Shown here in pieces: positions 60,246 to 64,000 of a stretch of DNA of 64,000 nucleotides (within the stretch, counting starts at the first letter, position 1; each line of letters opens with the position of its first letter). Made by a program: the position numbers and the translations under genes. This stretch comes from Burkholderiales bacterium (GTDB lineage Bacteria; Pseudomonadota; Gammaproteobacteria; Burkholderiales; Ga0077523), in assembly GCA_019745565.1 (NCBI GenBank), contig JAIESW010000003.1:62001-126000 (forward strand), given 5' to 3'. Below the pieces are notes generated by a model. The model did not search any database, had not been told where the DNA came from, and saw nothing but the letters and a program-made list of their open reading frames with translations.

Positions 60246-60914
60246 TCAGAACTTGAAGCCGATATCGAACCGCCCGATGATGAAGCTCGGCGTCCCGCTC
60301 GCGGCACCGACGGAGAGCCATTGCTGCTGCACGCCGCCCCGCAGGAAGAAGCCCGGTGCCACGTCCCAGCGCAGACCGGCGCCGATCGCGTAGGTCCAGT
60401 CGGTGGATGTCTTGGTGTAGGTCACCGGGCCGCACACGTAGCCGTACCAGGGATACCACCAGCAGCCGGTGCCGACGCCGGCCGGAACGCCGGTGTCGGT
60501 GTAGGTGAGGCCGATGCCACCCATCACGTAGGGCGTGAACGGACCGTCGAGGAAGTGGTAGGTCCCGTTGACCATCATGGACCCCACGTACGCCGTGCCG
60601 GACACGTTCTGCGCGGCCCCACCCCCTGCCGGTGTCGCAGTGCCGCTGTAGTTGAGGTTGTTCCAGGCGAAATCGATCCCCGCGGCCTTGTGCTCGTCGA
60701 AGTTGTACGAGAAGCCGAAGCCGAAACCGGTCGACGAGTTGACCTGTGCCCGAGCGCCGTTGTCGAACGAGATGGTCTCGGAACCGGTGAAGCGCCCCTG
60801 CAGGGTCGCCTCCCAGCGTTCCGCACGTTCCCTGTCGGCAGCCCCGGCGACCGCCGGCAAGGCAGCCACCGCGAGAGCGGCCAGACCAGTACCGACTGCA
60901 CGAATCGACATCAT
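60246..60914 (-). CDS. ompW: OmpW-family-like outer-membrane protein
   Basis: 222 residues; signal peptide ends AVAGAA. An eight-strand barrel pattern with final Phe (FIIGRFDIGFKF). Segments SYNFDEHKAAGIDFAWNNLNYSG, VNGTYHFLDGPFTPYVMGGIGLTYTDTG and YAIGAGLRWDVAPGFFLRGGVQQQWLSVG resemble OmpW/OmpA-barrel proteins; it has a two-cysteine loop (GTGCWWYPWYGYVCGPV) in an extracellular position. OmpW members let small hydrophobic molecules into the outer membrane. Two ATGs (60914, 60911) follow GGGAGGA. An FNR-like box lies about 100 bases upstream, in keeping with oxygen control of ompW in other bacteria. OmpW versus a generic barrel is not fully settled. Confidence 0.7.
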   Translation of the reverse strand: MMSIRAVGTGLAALAVAALPAVAGAADRERAERWEATLQGRFTGSETISFDNGARAQVNSSTGFGFGFSYNFDEHKAAGIDFAWNNLNYSGTATPAGGGAAQNVSGTAYVGSMMVNGTYHFLDGPFTPYVMGGIGLTYTDTGVPAGVGTGCWWYPWYGYVCGPVTYTKTSTDWTYAIGAGLRWDVAPGFFLRGGVQQQWLSVGAASGTPSFIIGRFDIGFKF

Positions 60915-61009
60915 GGTTCCTCCCCCTTTCACGATCGCCCGTTCAGATCGCGCTGCCCTCCCGGCAGCGCGCTGACGATTCATTGGAACAGCCTGTACAG
61001 CGCGCGGCC

Positions 61010-61023
61010 TTGACCTGGATCAA
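61010..61023. promoter_or_regulatory. FNR/ANR-like box upstream of the OmpW-like gene
   Basis: TTGACCTGGATCAA matches TTGAT-N4-ATCAA at 9 of 10 defined positions. Its centre is about 102 bases before the ATG of the OmpW-like gene, and -10-like bases (about 60981-60987) would fit a class II position, though they are weak. Confidence 0.45.
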
Positions 61024-61116
61024 CCGGCCTTGAACCCGCGCCACCGTTGCCCGATTGTGGTCTCGCGCCGAGGGAAGCGGATTGATAGTTCGCGACAACC
61101 GCCGCCGCAGCGCGGC

Positions 61117-62658
61117 CTAGTACATGAGCTGCACACGGCCCTGGAGGATCTGCAGGTTGCCCGCCGTCGGACCGCCTTCGATGACCGCGTAGTTGTAGTT
61201 CAACTGCCAGCGCAGGTAGCGGTTCCACCACCAGTTGAGACCTAGGGTCGCTTCCGAAGCGCGGCCGCCATCGGCGATGCCGCCGGAGAGGTCGAGGTAC
61301 GACAGGCGCAGGCCGAGCTGCCACGCGCCCCACGTCTTCTGCTTCATGGAGAAGTCGCGCGCGGGGATCACTCGCTCGGGCACGCCCACCGCCTTGTTGT
61401 AGCCCGACTCTTCGCCGGTCAGCATCCAGCTGGTCGAGACGTAGGCCCCGGTGAGGTAGCTCTGGCGCTCGTCGGCGCTCACGCGGTTCACCATCGCTTC
61501 GGCCTGCACCGTGAACGGACCGCTCAGCCATACGAGTTCGGTGCCGACGAACGAGGCGCCGCGGGAGCGGAGGTTTCCGGTATCCAGCAGGTAGGGCGCG
61601 ATGAAACTCTCCGGGCGTGCGCGGTAGCGGACTTCGGAGTCGGAGGCGATGGTGAGCGAGGCACTGACTCCCAGGTGCAGCAGGCGCCGTCCGCCCTTGC
61701 GCTCTTCGTCGATGACCGGGGTGCCGGTCAGCCGCGCCGTCGGGCGCAGCAGCGACTGGGTCTCGTCGCCGAAGTTGAGGCCGGGGTCGGCACCGACCGA
61801 ATACAGGCCCAGCGTCATGGAGCCGCGATCGCCCCAGAGCTGCCGGTCGGTGGTGACGCCCATGCGATTGCCGGGTGCGAAGGCCAACACCGGCAGCGCC
61901 GGTTCCATGAACGTCGTGCCGCCGAACGGCAGGATGTTCTCGAGCGTCTGTTGCACCGTGAGATAGCCGAAGTTCACGTTGCCGAAATGTTTCACTTCGC
62001 TCCAGCGGATGTTCGCCTGGTGCAGATACGGATTGTTGTCGATGACGCCGAGTTGCACCGCGTAGGAGGTCGTCGGACTCCAGTTGCCGGTGGTGTAGAA
62101 CCGCAAGGTGCGCAGCGCCGTGTCCGCCGGGATGGGCGCGAGGCCGTGCGAGGTCTCGAACCCCGCCGCATCCAGCGAAGCCCGGATGCCGATCCGGCCG
62201 GTCACGCGGACTTCCTCGCGCACCAGCGCTTCCTCGTTGTAGAAGGTCGGGATCACCACCGGCTGCACGATCTGGTAGCGCAGGCCCTGATCGACCCACA
62301 GCCGCAGCAGGTCTTCGCGCTTCTCCGGCGGCGGCACGGAAGGCGGGGCTTCCTTCTCGGGCGGGAGTTCCGAAGCCGTGCGGTCAGCCACCGCCGGCAC
62401 CTTCCTGTCATCGACCGGCGCGGCGGCCACGGCGGCCGGTGCATCCGCCTTCGCAACGGTCTTCTCGATCGAGGAGACCTTCTCGCGCGGCACCGTGATC
62501 CGGCCGAGGCCCTCGGAATCGAACACCACCGCCGAGCCCTCTTCGGAAACCACCTTGCCGTTCAGGCGCTCGCCGGTCGTGAGCCACAGCGTGTCGGCAT
62601 GGACGGGCACCGCAAGCAGCGCGGACCACACCGTCGCGATCGCACAGCGCCGGACCAT
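61117..62658 (-). CDS. OprO/OprP-like outer-membrane porin
   Basis: 513 residues; signal peptide (IATVWSALLAVPVHA). Residues about 22-65 form a small beta domain (TLWLTTGERLNGKVVSEEGSAVVFDSEGLGRITVPREKVSSIEK) like that at the N-terminus of several exported proteins, followed by a Pro/Ala-rich linker (70-110) and a long barrel (from about 115). Segments resembling phosphate-selective porins: GLRYQIVQPV, RFYTTGNWSPTTSYAVQLGVI, FGYLTVQQTLENILPFGGTTFMEPALPVLAFAPGNRMGV and GLNWWWNRYLRWQLNYNYAVI. The terminal residues end ILQGRVQLMY, with Tyr last, unusual but tolerated. Substrate not known. No strong ribosome site is seen before ATG 62658. Confidence 0.75.
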   Translation of the reverse strand: MVRRCAIATVWSALLAVPVHADTLWLTTGERLNGKVVSEEGSAVVFDSEGLGRITVPREKVSSIEKTVAKADAPAAVAAAPVDDRKVPAVADRTASELPPEKEAPPSVPPPEKREDLLRLWVDQGLRYQIVQPVVIPTFYNEEALVREEVRVTGRIGIRASLDAAGFETSHGLAPIPADTALRTLRFYTTGNWSPTTSYAVQLGVIDNNPYLHQANIRWSEVKHFGNVNFGYLTVQQTLENILPFGGTTFMEPALPVLAFAPGNRMGVTTDRQLWGDRGSMTLGLYSVGADPGLNFGDETQSLLRPTARLTGTPVIDEERKGGRRLLHLGVSASLTIASDSEVRYRARPESFIAPYLLDTGNLRSRGASFVGTELVWLSGPFTVQAEAMVNRVSADERQSYLTGAYVSTSWMLTGEESGYNKAVGVPERVIPARDFSMKQKTWGAWQLGLRLSYLDLSGGIADGGRASEATLGLNWWWNRYLRWQLNYNYAVIEGGPTAGNLQILQGRVQLMY

Positions 62659-62897
62659 CACAACGCCGGAGTTCCGCCGGACTGCGCAGTCGCGCGGTGA
62701 CACATACGGGCACCGCCGCCGCCCGGCCGCCGCAAACGATCGGGCACCCGGATCATGGCGCGGCCGGTGGAACGGATCTTCTCCTCCGCCGCCCCGGACA
62801 CGGCACCGGACGGACCGTCCCGCGGATCGGGCACGCAAAGTACTGCCTTGCCGCATGGCGGGCGGAACGGCCGCAGGCCCGTCGAAGAGCTGTCACC

Positions 62898-64000
62898 TCA
62901 GACGTCCGGCCGCGCTTCGAGCCGCCCCGAACGCACGGCCGCCACCAGCGCCGCGTGATCGCGTTCGTTCTGGTCGGCGTAGGCGACGGCGAACGCCGCC
63001 ATCGCATCTTCGAACGCTGCGCTGGACCCCATGTACGCCGCGAGCATCACCGCGTCACCGGAACGCTTGTGCGCCCGCGCCAGCGCCCATCCGCACGCCT
63101 TGCCGTAGTTCGCCAGGTTGACGGGCTTCATGATCTCGACCATGGGCGTCACCTTGGCGTCGCGCAGCTGGCGGACGTAGTAGTCCCGGCCTTCGATCGT
63201 GCCGGTGGTCCAGCCGAGGAAGACGTCGGAGGCCGCCTGCATCAACCGCTGCGCGAAGACCACGCGCTCGCCATGATGGTCGAACGGGGCCCGGCCGCAG
63301 TAGGGCTCCAGTACCGACGGGCGGGCCTCCTTGAACTGCAGGAACAGCGGATCGCCGTTGCCCGACACCATCAGGGCGATCCCGCAGTAGGTGCCGACGC
63401 TGCCCACGCCCACCACCTTCATCGCGACGTCCGTCAGGGTGTAGCGGTCGATCAGCATGCGCCGCTCCCGCGGCAGCGATGCGACGTAGGTGGTCATCAT
63501 CCGCTCGGCGCTCCGATGCACGAGCGCCTGCTGCTTCTGATCGGCGTGGTGGTAGACGAGCGGCGGATCGTCGCGGATGCGCGGCCGCGTTCCCGACTGG
63601 TACGCGAGCCGGGTGAACTCCTTGAGGTGCGCGCTCTCCTCGGTCGCCTTGCGGATGCGCTTGCGGTTCAAGCGCTTCATCTCCTCGTCGGTGCCGCTCG
63701 CGACCAGCTGCTTCAGGTCGATGTACTCGTAGTACGCCTCGAGCACCGGCATCTCGGCATAGCGGACCATGTTCTCGCGGTAGCTGCGCACGGCGCTCCA
63801 CGCCGCTTCGTGGCCGTCCGCCGCCTTGAAGCCGTTGGCGCGCGCGGCCACCACGAAGCTCGCCGCGAGGCGCCGCACGTCCCATTCCCAGGGAGCCACC
63901 GAGGCCTCGTCGAAATCGTTGATGTCGAAGACGAGCTTGCGCTCGGGCGTGGCGAACCCGCCGAAGTTCATGAGATGGCTGTCGCCGCACGCGACGACGT
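62898..64000 (-). CDS. DUF2252 protein (5' end beyond window)
   Basis: The visible 367 residues lack the N-terminus, which runs past the right edge. The protein begins in the window with VVACGDSHLMNFGGFATPERKLVFDINDFDEASVAPWEWDVRRLA, the kinase-like core of DUF2252 (GDxHLxNFG and the D-F-D metal-binding segment). Further conserved parts are VVGVGSVGTYCGIALMVSG, LFLQFKEARPSVLEPY and ERVVFAQRLMQAASDVFLGWTTG. The fold is that of protein-kinase-like (APH) enzymes; no substrate is known. Ends 240 bases before the OprP-like gene; the interval shows no recognisable site. Confidence 0.88.
   Translation of the reverse strand, partial: VVACGDSHLMNFGGFATPERKLVFDINDFDEASVAPWEWDVRRLAASFVVAARANGFKAADGHEAAWSAVRSYRENMVRYAEMPVLEAYYEYIDLKQLVASGTDEEMKRLNRKRIRKATEESAHLKEFTRLAYQSGTRPRIRDDPPLVYHHADQKQQALVHRSAERMMTTYVASLPRERRMLIDRYTLTDVAMKVVGVGSVGTYCGIALMVSGNGDPLFLQFKEARPSVLEPYCGRAPFDHHGERVVFAQRLMQAASDVFLGWTTGTIEGRDYYVRQLRDAKVTPMVEIMKPVNLANYGKACGWALARAHKRSGDAVMLAAYMGSSAAFEDAMAAFAVAYADQNERDHAALVAAVRSGRLEARPDV

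Noticed and set aside
56604..61013. Plus-strand ORF of 1469 codons opposite the RND adaptor, unknown protein, RRM, PPK2 and OmpW genes
   Set aside because: It spans five genuine opposite-strand genes and their gaps, is very rich in His/Arg/Asp, and has no domain or ribosome site.

Overview
The window is 64 kb of uniformly GC-rich, densely coded DNA, most likely from a chromosome of a free-living high-GC proteobacterium, probably a betaproteobacterium. The codon bias, the YiaW/YiaV, DcaP-porin, RND and PPK2 gene families and the purple-bacterial type of acetate kinase/FabI/DUF3141/MaoC-Pta cluster support this, but there is no rRNA or marker gene to settle it. I see no tRNA, rRNA, CRISPR array, insertion sequence or integrase.

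Region 1 (1-8.7 kb, minus): a housekeeping run of a MscS channel (cut by the left edge), queF, guanine deaminase, a PPK2 kinase, a DUF3429 membrane protein and a giant AsmA protein. Several junctions overlap by one base. Region 2 (8.7-10.8 kb, plus): a pair of inverted palindromic intergenic repeats, a truncated NTF2-like ORF coupled to a cupin gene, and a lipoprotein.

Region 3 (10.8-36.6 kb, all minus) is the centre of interest: about 26 kb of co-directional genes devoted to extracting pH homeostasis, ATP and proton-motive force from amino acids. Reading with transcription it holds a duplicated-repeat lipoprotein, a DcaP-type porin, an AdiA-type decarboxylase, a SpeF-type ornithine decarboxylase, PotE antiporter, an orphan amino-acid binding protein, arcA-arcB-arcC, a FUSC protein, a TRIC channel, an AspT-family exchanger, an unusual 922-residue Orn/Lys/Arg-decarboxylase relative, a second AspT, aspartate 4-decarboxylase, exported asparaginase, exported glutaminase, a second DcaP-type porin and a DUF2780 lipoprotein. 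A perfect FNR/ANR-type palindrome lies upstream of the first gene and an AraC regulator lies just beyond it. The inferred logic: Asn and Gln are deamidated in the periplasm, Asp enters in exchange for Ala and is decarboxylated; Arg is either decarboxylated or taken through the deiminase route to ornithine, which is decarboxylated and exchanged for putrescine.

Region 4 (37-40.1 kb, minus): AraC regulator, a VIT-like membrane protein and a Ca2+/H+ antiporter. Region 5 (40.2-51.0 kb, plus): a YiaW/YiaV/outer-membrane-factor efflux set, then acetate kinase, FabI, a DUF3141 PhaC-like hydrolase, a MaoC-phosphotransacetylase fusion and an HD-GYP phosphodiesterase, a cluster typical of oxygen-limited acyl-phosphate metabolism.

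Region 6 (51.0-64 kb, minus): a small beta-barrel, a complete RND tripartite pump, a protein of unknown function, a mini RRM protein, a second PPK2, OmpW with an FNR-like box upstream, an OprP-like porin and a DUF2252 protein cut by the right edge. Both outer-membrane factors of the window carry the same apparently undescribed C-terminal domain.
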